A stretch of 64,000 bases of DNA from G963923955 sp963923955. Its GTDB lineage: Bacteria; Pseudomonadota; Gammaproteobacteria; Eutrophobiales; Eutrophobiaceae. A program made the position numbers and the translations under genes. Every line of letters begins with the position of its first letter. Position 1 is the first letter of the stretch. The DNA lies in NCBI GenBank assembly GCA_963923955.1, contig OZ000552.1, positions 806,001 through 870,000 on the forward strand. Direction: 5' to 3'. Below are positions 1-7,725 of this stretch, piece after piece. The notes beneath the pieces are model-generated. The model did no database searches and was not told the DNA's origin. It was given only the letters and a program-made list of their open reading frames with translations.

Positions 1-195
1 CGGCGTAGGGAGCAGCCCGACAGTGACATCGATTTTCTGGTGGATTTTCCTCGCGGCTATGACTTATTTGCCCAGCGCCTGCCGCTGACGGAAGAACTGG
101 GGCGACTGTTACAGCGCCGGGTAGAACTCATTCCGGAGCATGAATTAAACCCGCATATCCGTGAACAGGTTATCAGCGAAGCGGTGGAAATATGA
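1..195 (+). CDS. MntA-type minimal nucleotidyltransferase (antitoxin), 5' end missing
   Basis: Open in frame 1 from the window edge to a TGA at 193-195, giving the last 64 residues. The SDIDFLVDF segment is the second half of the GSx10DxD nucleotidyltransferase motif; the GS part lies outside the window. The family adenylylates the partner HEPN toxin and so neutralises it. The stop overlaps the start of the next gene as ATGA, the usual arrangement of MNT/HEPN pairs. Placement beside hsdR suggests the pair sits inside a restriction-modification operon. The family call is good; antitoxin activity is inferred from the partner. Confidence 0.85.
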   Translation, partial: RRREQPDSDIDFLVDFPRGYDLFAQRLPLTEELGRLLQRRVELIPEHELNPHIREQVISEAVEI

Positions 196-545
196 GCCAG
201 TCCTGGCAGCCTTACGCACAACATATTCTAGATGCGATTGCCAAGATCAGGCGTATCCAGGCGCGTGGCGATCTTACTCGGGATGAGGTGCTCTACGATG
301 CTGCGCTGCGTAATTTGCAAACACTTTCTGAAGCAACGCAATTATTGCCCGATAGCAAAAAGGCTGGCTTTGCTGATATTCCCTGGCATGAGATTAGCGG
401 GTTTCGGAATATTCTTGTGCATAACTATTTGGGCGAGATTGATCCGATAACGGTGGCGTCAGTGATTGAAAAGCATTTACAAGCGCTGGAAGTCTGCATC
501 ATAGAAATGCTAAAGAAACAGCCCGGCAGTGACCAAGCTAACTGA
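192..545 (+). CDS. HepT-type HEPN toxin
   Basis: Protein of 117 residues, the usual size of DUF86/HEPN toxins. It carries the RNILVHNY segment (about residues 72-79), which fits the RX4HXY motif of HEPN ribonucleases and is the target region for AMPylation by MntA. It overlaps the upstream nucleotidyltransferase by 4 nt. Its end overlaps the GTG of a broken hsdR copy (529-654), which suggests it was once translationally coupled to restriction genes. The toxin is expected to be a cytoplasmic RNase. The motif is seen; the activity is family knowledge. Confidence 0.88.
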   Translation: MSQSWQPYAQHILDAIAKIRRIQARGDLTRDEVLYDAALRNLQTLSEATQLLPDSKKAGFADIPWHEISGFRNILVHNYLGEIDPITVASVIEKHLQALEVCIIEMLKKQPGSDQAN

Positions 546-654
546 ATCCGCCATCGAAGCATACGCCATCAAGCTGCTGGAAGTACAAGGCTATGAACAG
601 CACTACGGCCCGGACATTGCGCCCGATAGTGAGCGCCCGCCGTGCCGTACTTGA
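529..654 (+). pseudogene. Broken 5' fragment of a second hsdR gene
   Basis: From GTG 529 to TGA 652 the translation runs about 34 residues that align with the first residues of the intact HsdR at 765 (shared stretches YAI.LLE.QGYE and YGPDIAPD.ERP), then the frame runs into a repeat-bearing sequence and stops. The two copies differ at roughly a quarter of positions, so this is not a recent perfect duplication. It looks like the original hsdR start, overlapping hepT by 17 nt, cut off when a related hsdR allele or a repeat element arrived. It is too short to function. Confidence 0.75.
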
Positions 655-684
655 TACGGCATCCAGTGATAGTATGAGGTTTGA

Positions 685-712
685 CTGGATTCCTGCCTAC
701 GCAGGAATGACG
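685..712. repeat. dRS3-like palindromic repeat between the two hsdR starts
   Basis: ATTCCTGC at 689-696 and GCAGGAAT at 701-708 form an 8-bp inverted repeat with a 4-nt loop, followed by GACG. The same core recurs at 16.6, 16.8, 16.9 and 22.8 kb. Its position exactly between the hsdR fragment and the intact hsdR suggests that recombination between repeats created the junction. Confidence 0.8.
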
Positions 713-726
713 GGGTGGTAGTTTGC

Positions 727-763
727 GAGGAGAGACGTTCTTATGAAACCCAAAGCAGCCTGA
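727..763 (+). promoter_or_regulatory. Shine-Dalgarno and six-codon minicistron coupled to hsdR
   Basis: A good ribosome site GAGGAGAG (727-734) precedes an ATG at 743, but that ATG opens only a six-codon frame (MKPKAA) ending in TGA at 761-763, one base before the hsdR ATG at 765. hsdR has no strong site of its own, so ribosomes may reinitiate at 765 after reading the minicistron. This is inference from spacing only; the string could be a relic of the recombination junction. Confidence 0.4.
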
Positions 764-764
764 C

Positions 765-3700
765 ATGCCCCCGCTCAACGAACAGGCCATCGAAAAGTAC
801 GCCATCGAGCTGCTGGAGGCGCAAGGTTATGAGCATCGCTACGGCCCGGACATTGCGCCTGATGGAGAGCGTCCGCTGCGAGACGGTTATGATGAGGTGC
901 TGTTGCCGGGGCGCTTGCAAGCGGCCATCGCCCGGCTGAACCCACACTTGCCGCCGACCACGCAACAGCAGGCGATGACGGAAATCCGCCGCAGCGGCTC
1001 GCCGGATCTGCTGAAAAATAATCAGGACTTTCACCAGCTGCTGAGCGAGGGCATCGCCGTTGCCTATCGGCAGCAGGGCGAGGAGAGGCACGACTACTGC
1101 CGGCTGCTTGATTTTACCGACCCGACCAACAACGAGTTCATCGCCGTTAATCAATACACCGTCAGCGCCGGCGAGCACAACAAACGCCCGGATCTGATCC
1201 TGTTTGTCAATGGCCTGCCGCTGGTGGTCATGGAACTCAAGAACCCAGCGTCGGAAGGCGCTACGCTGGACTCGGCCTGGCGCCAGTTGCAAACCTACCA
1301 GGCCGCCATCCCCGGCCTGTTTATTTACAACGCCCTGCTGGTGATCGCCGATGGCCATGAGGCAAAGGCCGGCACGGTCTCCGCCGACATGAACCGCTTC
1401 ATGGCCTGGAAATCGGCAGACGGCGAGCGGCAGGCGACCTCCGTGAGCGGCCTGGCCGTGTTGATCCAGGGCATGTTGAATAAGGCGACCCTGCTTGATC
1501 TGCTGCGGCATTTCATCGTCTTTGAAGAAGCGCAAGCCGAGCAGTCCGAAAGCGCAAGCGACATCGTACAGATTAAGATCAGCAAGAAACTGGCCGCTTA
1601 TCATCAGTACTATGCGGTGAACCGCGCCGTTGAATCCACGCTGAGGGCAGCCGGCTTCAAGCCGAACGTAGCGGCCAACCAGGCGATGGAAGACCCGGCC
1701 GACTACGGCGTGCCGGGTGTTGGTACGCAACCGGCGGGCGATAGAAAGGGCGGCGTCATCTGGCACACGCAGGGCAGCGGCAAGTCGCTTTCCATGTTGT
1801 TTTACACCGGCAAGATCGTGCGGGCGCTGGACAACCCCACGGTGCTCATCATCACCGACCGCAACGACTTGGACGATCAACTCTTCGGCACCTTTGCCCG
1901 GGCCACTGCATTGCTGCGACAAAAGCCGGTGCAGGCCGATGATCGCCGACACTTAAAAGAATTGCTAAAAGTCGCCTCCGGCGGCGTGGTCTTTGCCACC
2001 ATGCAAAAGTTCCAGCCCGATGTGGGCAATGTCTATGAGACCCTCTCTGAGAGAAGCAACATTGTCGTGATCGCCGATGAAGCCCACCGCACCCAATACG
2101 GCTTCGGCGCCCGCAATGTGGCGGCGAAGGACGAGCACGGCCGCGTGGTCGGCACCAAAACCGTGTACGGCCTGGCCAAGTACCTGCGCGATGCCTTGCC
2201 CAATGCGACCTATCTGGGCTTTACCGGCACGCCGATTGAAAGCGCCGATGTCAACACGCCCGCCGTGTTCGGCAACTATGTCGATGTGTATGACATTGCC
2301 CAGGCGCTGGCCGATGGCGCCACCGTGCCGATCTACTACGAAAGTCGGCTGGCAAAGGTGGAGCTCAGCCAGCCCGGGCGGCGGCTTGTTGAGGAGCTGG
2401 ATGAGGAACTGGGCGAGGAGGACTTGTCTGATGCGCAACAGGCCAAGGCCAAATGGACGCAGCTGGAAGCCCTGATCGGCAGCGAAGAGCGGCTGGCGCA
2501 GGTGGCCGAAGACATCGTTCGGCATTTTGCAGCGCGCCAGGACGCCGCCGCCGGCAAGGGCATGATCGTAACCATGTCCAGGCGCATCGCCGCGGCGCTG
2601 TATGCGGCCATCATCCGGCTTAGGCCCGCGTGGCATGACGATGATCTGCATAAGGGCGCAATCAAGGTGGTGATGACCTCCGCCGCCTCTGACGGCCCGG
2701 CGCTGGCTAAGCATCATACGACGAAAGATGCGAGAAAGACCCTGGCCCGGCGCATGAAAGACTCGGCCGATGCCTTGCAGCTGGTGATCGTGCGGGACAT
2801 GTGGCTGACTGGCTTTGATGTGCCGCCCTTGCATACGCTCTACATCGACAAGCCCCTGCGCGGCCACAACCTGATGCAGGCCACGGCGCGGGTCAATCGC
2901 GTATATAAAGACAAACCCGGCGGGCTGGTGGTGGATTATTTAGGCATCGCTGCGGACTTGAAAAAGGCGCTGTCGTTTTATGCCGATGCCGGCGGCAAGG
3001 GCGAGCCGGCCTTGGCGCAGGAACAGGCGGTGCGGCTGATGCAGGAGAAGCGGGAGGTGGTCGCCGCCATGTATCGGCAACCATCCGCCACCGGCCGCGG
3101 CCTTGCCTATGAGGATTATTTCAGCGCCGACACCGCCGGCAAGCTGGCGCTGATCTTGGCGGCGGAAGATCATATTTTGGGACTGGAAGATGGCCGAAAG
3201 CGCTACCTGAATGAAGTCACCGCCTTGTCCAAAGCCTTTGCCATTGCCGTGCCGCATGAACAGGCTTTGGCCGCGAAGGAAGAGATCGCCTTCTTTCAGG
3301 CAGTCAAGGCCAGGCTGGCAAAGTTCGCCGCGGCCGGGGCAGGCAAGACCGATGCGGAACTCGAAACCACGATTCGCCAAGTCATCGATCAGGCGTTGGT
3401 CGCTGCGCCGGTGATCGATGTCTTTGATGCCGCCGGGATCAAGAAGCCAGATATTGCAATTTTATCCGATGACTTCCTGCTTGAGTTAAAGGGCATGCAG
3501 CACAAAAACATTGCCCTAGAAGTGCTGAAAAAACTGCTGGGGGATGAGATAAAAGGGCGCGCCAAAAAGAACCTGGTGCAGAGCAGAACCTTGATGGAAA
3601 TGCTGGAGACGGCCATCAACAAATACCACAACCAACTGCTCACTGCCACTGAGGTCATAGACGAGCTCATCAAACTGGCCCGGGACATCAGGCAACAAGA

Positions 3701-4007
3701 CCGGCAAGACACGGACACCGGCTTGTCTGAGGCCGAGTTGGCCTTTTACTATGCGGTGGCGGACAACGACAGCGCCAAGGCGGTGCTGGGCCGGGATGGG
3801 TTGCGTGAGCTGGCGGTCTATCTGGCCGAACTGGTCAGAAAAAATGCGGGGCTTGACTGGACAATCAAGCGCAGCGTCAAGGCTAAGCTAAAAGTCCTGG
3901 TCAAACGCGCCCTGCGCCGGTTCGGCTACCCACCGGACCTGGCACGACTCGCCACCGAGACGGTCGTGCAACAGGCGGAGATGATCGCCGAGAGCCTGGC
4001 GGCCTAG
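765..4007 (+). CDS. hsdR: Type I restriction enzyme R subunit (HsdR)
   Basis: 1080 residues, normal for HsdR, which translocates DNA with ATP and cuts it in complex with HsdM and HsdS. The N-terminal nuclease domain shows the PD-ExK elements: RPDLILFVNG with D143, and MELKN with E157 and K159. The helicase motor follows with Walker A HTQGSGKS (about 333-340), DEAH (about 438-441) and motif III GFTGTP. The C-terminal part is the helical region that binds the methylase. hsdM and hsdS are not in the window and presumably lie upstream of the MNT/HEPN pair. The start at 765 is the first possible ATG after an in-frame stop; it has a weak ribosome site, see the minicistron. The gene looks intact. 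Confidence 0.95.
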   Translation: MPPLNEQAIEKYAIELLEAQGYEHRYGPDIAPDGERPLRDGYDEVLLPGRLQAAIARLNPHLPPTTQQQAMTEIRRSGSPDLLKNNQDFHQLLSEGIAVAYRQQGEERHDYCRLLDFTDPTNNEFIAVNQYTVSAGEHNKRPDLILFVNGLPLVVMELKNPASEGATLDSAWRQLQTYQAAIPGLFIYNALLVIADGHEAKAGTVSADMNRFMAWKSADGERQATSVSGLAVLIQGMLNKATLLDLLRHFIVFEEAQAEQSESASDIVQIKISKKLAAYHQYYAVNRAVESTLRAAGFKPNVAANQAMEDPADYGVPGVGTQPAGDRKGGVIWHTQGSGKSLSMLFYTGKIVRALDNPTVLIITDRNDLDDQLFGTFARATALLRQKPVQADDRRHLKELLKVASGGVVFATMQKFQPDVGNVYETLSERSNIVVIADEAHRTQYGFGARNVAAKDEHGRVVGTKTVYGLAKYLRDALPNATYLGFTGTPIESADVNTPAVFGNYVDVYDIAQALADGATVPIYYESRLAKVELSQPGRRLVEELDEELGEEDLSDAQQAKAKWTQLEALIGSEERLAQVAEDIVRHFAARQDAAAGKGMIVTMSRRIAAALYAAIIRLRPAWHDDDLHKGAIKVVMTSAASDGPALAKHHTTKDARKTLARRMKDSADALQLVIVRDMWLTGFDVPPLHTLYIDKPLRGHNLMQATARVNRVYKDKPGGLVVDYLGIAADLKKALSFYADAGGKGEPALAQEQAVRLMQEKREVVAAMYRQPSATGRGLAYEDYFSADTAGKLALILAAEDHILGLEDGRKRYLNEVTALSKAFAIAVPHEQALAAKEEIAFFQAVKARLAKFAAAGAGKTDAELETTIRQVIDQALVAAPVIDVFDAAGIKKPDIAILSDDFLLELKGMQHKNIALEVLKKLLGDEIKGRAKKNLVQSRTLMEMLETAINKYHNQLLTATEVIDELIKLARDIRQQDRQDTDTGLSEAELAFYYAVADNDSAKAVLGRDGLRELAVYLAELVRKNAGLDWTIKRSVKAKLKVLVKRALRRFGYPPDLARLATETVVQQAEMIAESLAA

Positions 4008-4036
4008 CACCGCAGGGGTTTGACGACAGGACTTAT

Positions 4037-4058
4037 CGGTCAGTCGCGACCGGTTTTT
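4037..4058 (+). terminator. Possible Rho-independent terminator after hsdR
   Basis: CGGTC (4037-4041) pairs with GACCG (4048-4052) around a 6-nt loop and is followed by GTTTTT. It lies 30 nt after the hsdR stop and before the convergent ispF. The stem is short, so termination is likely but not certain. Confidence 0.5.
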
Positions 4059-4071
4059 AGCTCATCCACGC

Positions 4072-4539
4072 TCACTCAAGCAGGACAACGGCATACACAG
4101 CAATGCCCTCTTGGCGGCCGATGAAGCCCATCTTTTCTGTCGTGCTTGCCTTGATGTTGACGGCATCTATTGCTATGCCCATGTCTTTAGCAAGGTTCAA
4201 GCGCATGGCGTGGATGTGTGGCGCCATCTTCGGTGCCTGGGCCAGGATGGTCATATCGGCATTGCCGATGGCAAGCCCGCGCTCCGGCAAAAGTTGCACC
4301 ACCTTGCGTAACAATATGCGGCTGTCGATATTCTCAAACGCGGCATCGCTATCGGGAAAATGCGCCCCTATATCACCGAGCGCCGCCGCCCCCAGCAGCG
4401 CATCGCACAGGGCATGGATGAGCGCATCCCCGTCGGAGTGCGCGGCCAGTCCCTTTTCATAGGGAATGTCAACGCCGCCGAGAATGAGTTTCCGACCCTC
4501 GACAAAGGCATGTGCATCGTAGCCGTGTCCGATCCTCAT
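4072..4539 (-). CDS. ispF: 2-C-methyl-D-erythritol 2,4-cyclodiphosphate synthase
   Basis: Makes the cyclic diphosphate in the non-mevalonate (MEP) isoprenoid pathway, as a cytoplasmic trimer. The N-terminus MRIGHGYDAH carries the metal ligands D8 and H10, followed by the GVDIPYEKGLAAHSDGDAL segment. I chose the ATG at 4539, giving 155 residues: it matches the family start and overlaps the ispD stop as ATGA. A longer reading to 4569 would add ten residues inside ispD without homology. Last gene of the pyrG-kdsA-eno-ftsB-ispD-ispF block. Confidence 0.95.
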   Translation of the reverse strand: MRIGHGYDAHAFVEGRKLILGGVDIPYEKGLAAHSDGDALIHALCDALLGAAALGDIGAHFPDSDAAFENIDSRILLRKVVQLLPERGLAIGNADMTILAQAPKMAPHIHAMRLNLAKDMGIAIDAVNIKASTTEKMGFIGRQEGIAVYAVVLLE

Positions 4540-5255
4540 CTTGCTCTCTCTTGCTTGGCGAGAAACCATTCAGCCAGGGCGAGATCACTTTGTAATGTTA
4601 CTTTAATGTTCTCCGGGTGACCCTGGATCAGTCTTGGTCTTAGGCCCAGGGCCTCTAGGGCCTGCGCCTCATCGGTTACATGAAGACCCTCTGCCAGGGC
4701 GGCACTGAGCGCGCGTTGTAGTTGATCTAGGCGAAACATCTGCGGCGTTAAGGCGTGCCACAAGTTTTCCCGGCTTACTGTTTGCGTGATCTCCCCGTTG
4801 GCCGCCGCCCGTTTCATCGTATCGCGCACGGGCACGGCGAGAACACCGCCGACCTCATGCTCGCCCGTTTCCCGGATCAATGTATTTATGTCCTCTTCTC
4901 TCAAACAAGGCCGCGCAGCATCATGCACCAGCACCCAGTCATCTTGCATACCAAGGGATTGCAAGAGTTGCAAGGCATGCAACACAGAATGACACCGCTC
5001 TTTCCCGCCCGTGCAGGTCTTTATCTTTTCATGCTCACTGATTGTAAGCGTATGCCAATGGGGATCATTCTCTGCCAGCGCAACCACGACACCTCGTATC
5101 TTCGGGTGCCGACAAAAGCGTTCGAGCGCGTACTCAAGCAGGCACTTATCCTGGATCTTCAGGTATTGCTTGGGACGCTCTGCCGCCATGCGCCGGCCCA
5201 CGCCGGCCGCCGGGATGACCGCCCAATAACTTGCCGTGCACACGAGTCTAGTCAA
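4536..5255 (-). CDS. ispD: 2-C-methyl-D-erythritol 4-phosphate cytidylyltransferase
   Basis: Transfers CMP from CTP to MEP in isoprenoid synthesis. The N-terminal nucleotide-binding loop PAAGVGRRM followed by RPKQY is diagnostic, and VHDAARPCL matches the family's catalytic Asp region. 239 residues, normal length. It follows ftsB by 9 nt and overlaps ispF by 4 nt, so the three genes are translationally coupled, as in many gammaproteobacteria. Confidence 0.95.
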   Translation of the reverse strand: MTRLVCTASYWAVIPAAGVGRRMAAERPKQYLKIQDKCLLEYALERFCRHPKIRGVVVALAENDPHWHTLTISEHEKIKTCTGGKERCHSVLHALQLLQSLGMQDDWVLVHDAARPCLREEDINTLIRETGEHEVGGVLAVPVRDTMKRAAANGEITQTVSRENLWHALTPQMFRLDQLQRALSAALAEGLHVTDEAQALEALGLRPRLIQGHPENIKVTLQSDLALAEWFLAKQERAR

Positions 5256-5264
5256 TTTGCATGG

Positions 5265-5576
5265 TCAGCGCGCCTGGCCGGGCATTTGGTTGGGCGCCTG
5301 GTCATCACGAGGGATGATCCGATAAAAGGTCTCGTCCTCTTTGATCATGCCCATCTCACTGCGCGCCCGTTCCTCGATCACATCCATGCCCTCTTTCAGA
5401 TCGATCACCTCTGCAAGCAGCGACAAGTTACGCTCTTCCAATGCCTGGTTTTCTTCCAGCTGCGCGGCCTTCAAAGCCGCAAGCTCCATCACCTCAGGCA
5501 CACCGCCCTGGCCAGCCCAGATCCGATACTGGAGGGCGGCTAATAACAGCAGCAAGATAAAATTAATCAGCTTCAT
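5265..5576 (-). CDS. ftsB: Cell division protein FtsB
   Basis: Small bitopic membrane protein of the divisome that forms the FtsQ-FtsL-FtsB complex. From the ATG at 5576 the protein is 103 residues, the E. coli length. It has a short cytoplasmic start (MK), one membrane segment (about 3-20, LINFILLLLLAALQY) and a Leu/Glu-rich periplasmic coiled coil (about 30-70). A longer start at 5603 would place ten polar residues before the membrane segment and is less likely. Sits between eno and ispD, its standard position. Confidence 0.92.
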   Translation of the reverse strand: MKLINFILLLLLAALQYRIWAGQGGVPEVMELAALKAAQLEENQALEERNLSLLAEVIDLKEGMDVIEERARSEMGMIKEDETFYRIIPRDDQAPNQMPGQAR

Positions 5577-5607
5577 ACATCGCCAAGTCCACAGTAAAGG
5601 CAAGCCC

Positions 5608-6894
5608 TCATCTTTTTAAGCCGGAAAACACATTCTTGCCCGGGTAATTCGCCTGCGCGCCCAACTCCCTTTCTATCTTCATCAGGCGATTATACTTGGC
5701 TACTCGGTCCGAGCGCGATAAGGAGCCGGTCTTGATCTGCCCGGCCGAGGTGGCAACGGCCAGATCGGCAATCGTTGTGTCTTCCGTCTCGCCGGAGCGA
5801 TGAGAGATCACGGCGGTATAGCCGGCCTTTTTCGCCATGTCAATGGCCGCCAGGGTTTCAGATAACGAGCCGATTTGATTCACCTTGATCAGTATCGAGT
5901 TCGCAATGCCTTTGTCGATGCCTTCCTGCAAGATCTCCGTGTTGGTCACAAACAGATCATCGCCCACCAACTGGACAGTCTTTCCCAGCTTCTCAGTCAG
6001 CAGCTTCCAGCCATCCCAGTCGCCTTCGGCCAGGGCATCTTCAATGCTGATGATGGGATAGTTCTCACACCAGGGAATGAGATAATCCACAAATTCTTCC
6101 GCGCTTAGGCGTTTCCCCTCCGAGACAAGATTATAGCGCCCGTTTTCATAAAATTCCGAGCTGGCTATGTCCAGGCCCAGCATGATTTCTTCACCAGCGC
6201 GAAGGCCGGCGGCTTCTATCGCCTGCAAGATGACCTCGACCGCCTCTTCATTGGAAGCAAGATCCGGCGCAAAGCCGCCCTCATCGCCCACAGTTGTGCT
6301 CAAACCGCGTTTGCCCAGGACGGCTTTCAGCGCATGAAATACCTCCGCCCCGTAGCGCACCGCCTCGCAAAAACTCGGCGCACCAACAGGCAGGATCATG
6401 AACTCCTGCATGTCAACATTGTTATCGGCATGGGAGCCGCCGTTTAGAATATTCATCATCGGCAGCGGCATGACAAGGGGCCTGTCCCTGCCCAGGTATT
6501 GATACAGCGGCACGCCTTCCTCGGCGGCGGCGGCATGGGCGCTGGCCAGCGATACCGCCAGGATGGCATTGGCGCCGAGATTTTTCTTATTTTCAGTGCC
6601 GTCTAATTCCAACATGGTCTGATCGATGGCGGACTGCTCTGTTACCTCCATGCCGACAACATGCGGGCGGATCTTATCACTAATATTGGCAATGGCCGTC
6701 AACACGCCTTTGCCTAAGTAGCGGGACTTGTCCTGATCGCGCAATTCCAATGCCTCGCGCACACCGGTCGATGCACCGGACGGCACCATCGCCGCGCCGC
6801 TTGCCCCGGCGGCCGTCACCACCTCGGCCTCGATCGTCGGGTTGCCGCGTGAATCCAGGATTTCTCTTGCGCTGATCTTGCTTATCTCTGACAT
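5608..6894 (-). CDS. eno: Enolase
   Basis: Converts 2-phosphoglycerate to phosphoenolpyruvate in glycolysis and is part of the RNA degradosome in many gammaproteobacteria. 428 residues. Visible signatures are ARE.LDSRGNPT at the N-terminus, GGSHADNN, GDEGGFAP, the catalytic-lysine stretch LIKVNQIG and the C-terminal SHRSGETED. The ribosome site AAGGAG lies 6 nt before the ATG. Transcribed with kdsA 15 nt upstream. Confidence 0.98.
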   Translation of the reverse strand: MSEISKISAREILDSRGNPTIEAEVVTAAGASGAAMVPSGASTGVREALELRDQDKSRYLGKGVLTAIANISDKIRPHVVGMEVTEQSAIDQTMLELDGTENKKNLGANAILAVSLASAHAAAAEEGVPLYQYLGRDRPLVMPLPMMNILNGGSHADNNVDMQEFMILPVGAPSFCEAVRYGAEVFHALKAVLGKRGLSTTVGDEGGFAPDLASNEEAVEVILQAIEAAGLRAGEEIMLGLDIASSEFYENGRYNLVSEGKRLSAEEFVDYLIPWCENYPIISIEDALAEGDWDGWKLLTEKLGKTVQLVGDDLFVTNTEILQEGIDKGIANSILIKVNQIGSLSETLAAIDMAKKAGYTAVISHRSGETEDTTIADLAVATSAGQIKTGSLSRSDRVAKYNRLMKIERELGAQANYPGKNVFSGLKR

Positions 6895-6909
6895 GATTTC
6901 TCCTTGAAA

Positions 6910-7725
6910 TTAAATAGCTTGTTTTACTGTAGCATCAATCTCTTGCAGGGTTTCCAATAAATCCTGCACTGCGGCCAAGGGCCAGGAATTCGGCCCGTCG
7001 CTTAAGGCCCGCTCCGGTTGCGGGTGCGTCTCCATGAACAGGCCGGCTATCCCGACGGCTACAGCCGCGCGCGCCAGCACCGGCACAAATTCGCGCTGGC
7101 CGCCTGAGCGCCGGCCCAGGCCGCCCGGCAACTGCACCGAGTGCGTGGCATCAAAGACCACCGGGCAACCGGTCTCGGCCATCACCACCAGCGCGCGCAT
7201 ATCCGAGACCAGGTAGTTATAGCCAAAACTTGCGCCGCGCTCGCAGACCATGAGCTGCTCATTGCCGGTGACGCGCGCCTTGTCCACCACCTGTTGCATG
7301 TCCCAGGGCGCTAAGAACTGCCCCTTTTTGATATTGACCGGCAGACCCTGCTCGGCCACGCGCTGGATGAAGTTTGTCTGTCGGCAGAGAAAGGCCGGCG
7401 TTTGCAGGACATCCACCACGCTTGCTACTTCTTGCAATGGCGTATCTTCATGCACATCGGTGAGGACGGGGACGCCGATTTCCTGTTTGACCTTGGCCAG
7501 GATTTCTAAGCCGCCTTCCAGCCCGGGGCCGCGATAGCTCTCGTGCGAACTGCGATTGGCCTTGTCAAAGGAAGATTTATAGATGAACGGCATGCCAAGT
7601 GCCGCGGTAATTTCTTTTAAGCGACCGGCGGTGTCCAGCGCCAACTGCTCGCTCTCCACCACGCAAGGCCCGGCGATCAGGAACAAGGGCTGCGCGCCGC
7701 CCGCGACAAAATCACACAGCTGCAT
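6910..7725 (-). CDS. kdsA: 3-deoxy-8-phosphooctulonate synthase
   Basis: Condenses phosphoenolpyruvate with arabinose 5-phosphate to make KDO-8-phosphate for lipopolysaccharide, so the organism has a Gram-negative outer membrane. Signatures SFDKANRSS, SYRGPGLE and LTDVHED are seen. The likely start is the ATG at 7725 (MQLCDF), giving 271 residues; an ATG at 7740 would add five. Both lie inside the 3' end of pyrG, so the genes overlap and are translationally coupled. Confidence 0.95.
   Translation of the reverse strand: MQLCDFVAGGAQPLFLIAGPCVVESEQLALDTAGRLKEITAALGMPFIYKSSFDKANRSSHESYRGPGLEGGLEILAKVKQEIGVPVLTDVHEDTPLQEVASVVDVLQTPAFLCRQTNFIQRVAEQGLPVNIKKGQFLAPWDMQQVVDKARVTGNEQLMVCERGASFGYNYLVSDMRALVVMAETGCPVVFDATHSVQLPGGLGRRSGGQREFVPVLARAAVAVGIAGLFMETHPQPERALSDGPNSWPLAAVQDLLETLQEIDATVKQAI

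Noticed and set aside
741..1952. 403-codon open frame on the minus strand inside hsdR
   Set aside because: Complete overlap with the clearly coding hsdR, no family motifs; a shadow of GC-rich coding sequence.
1965..2867. 300-codon minus-strand open frame inside hsdR
   Set aside because: Same reason; the plus strand carries all helicase motifs.
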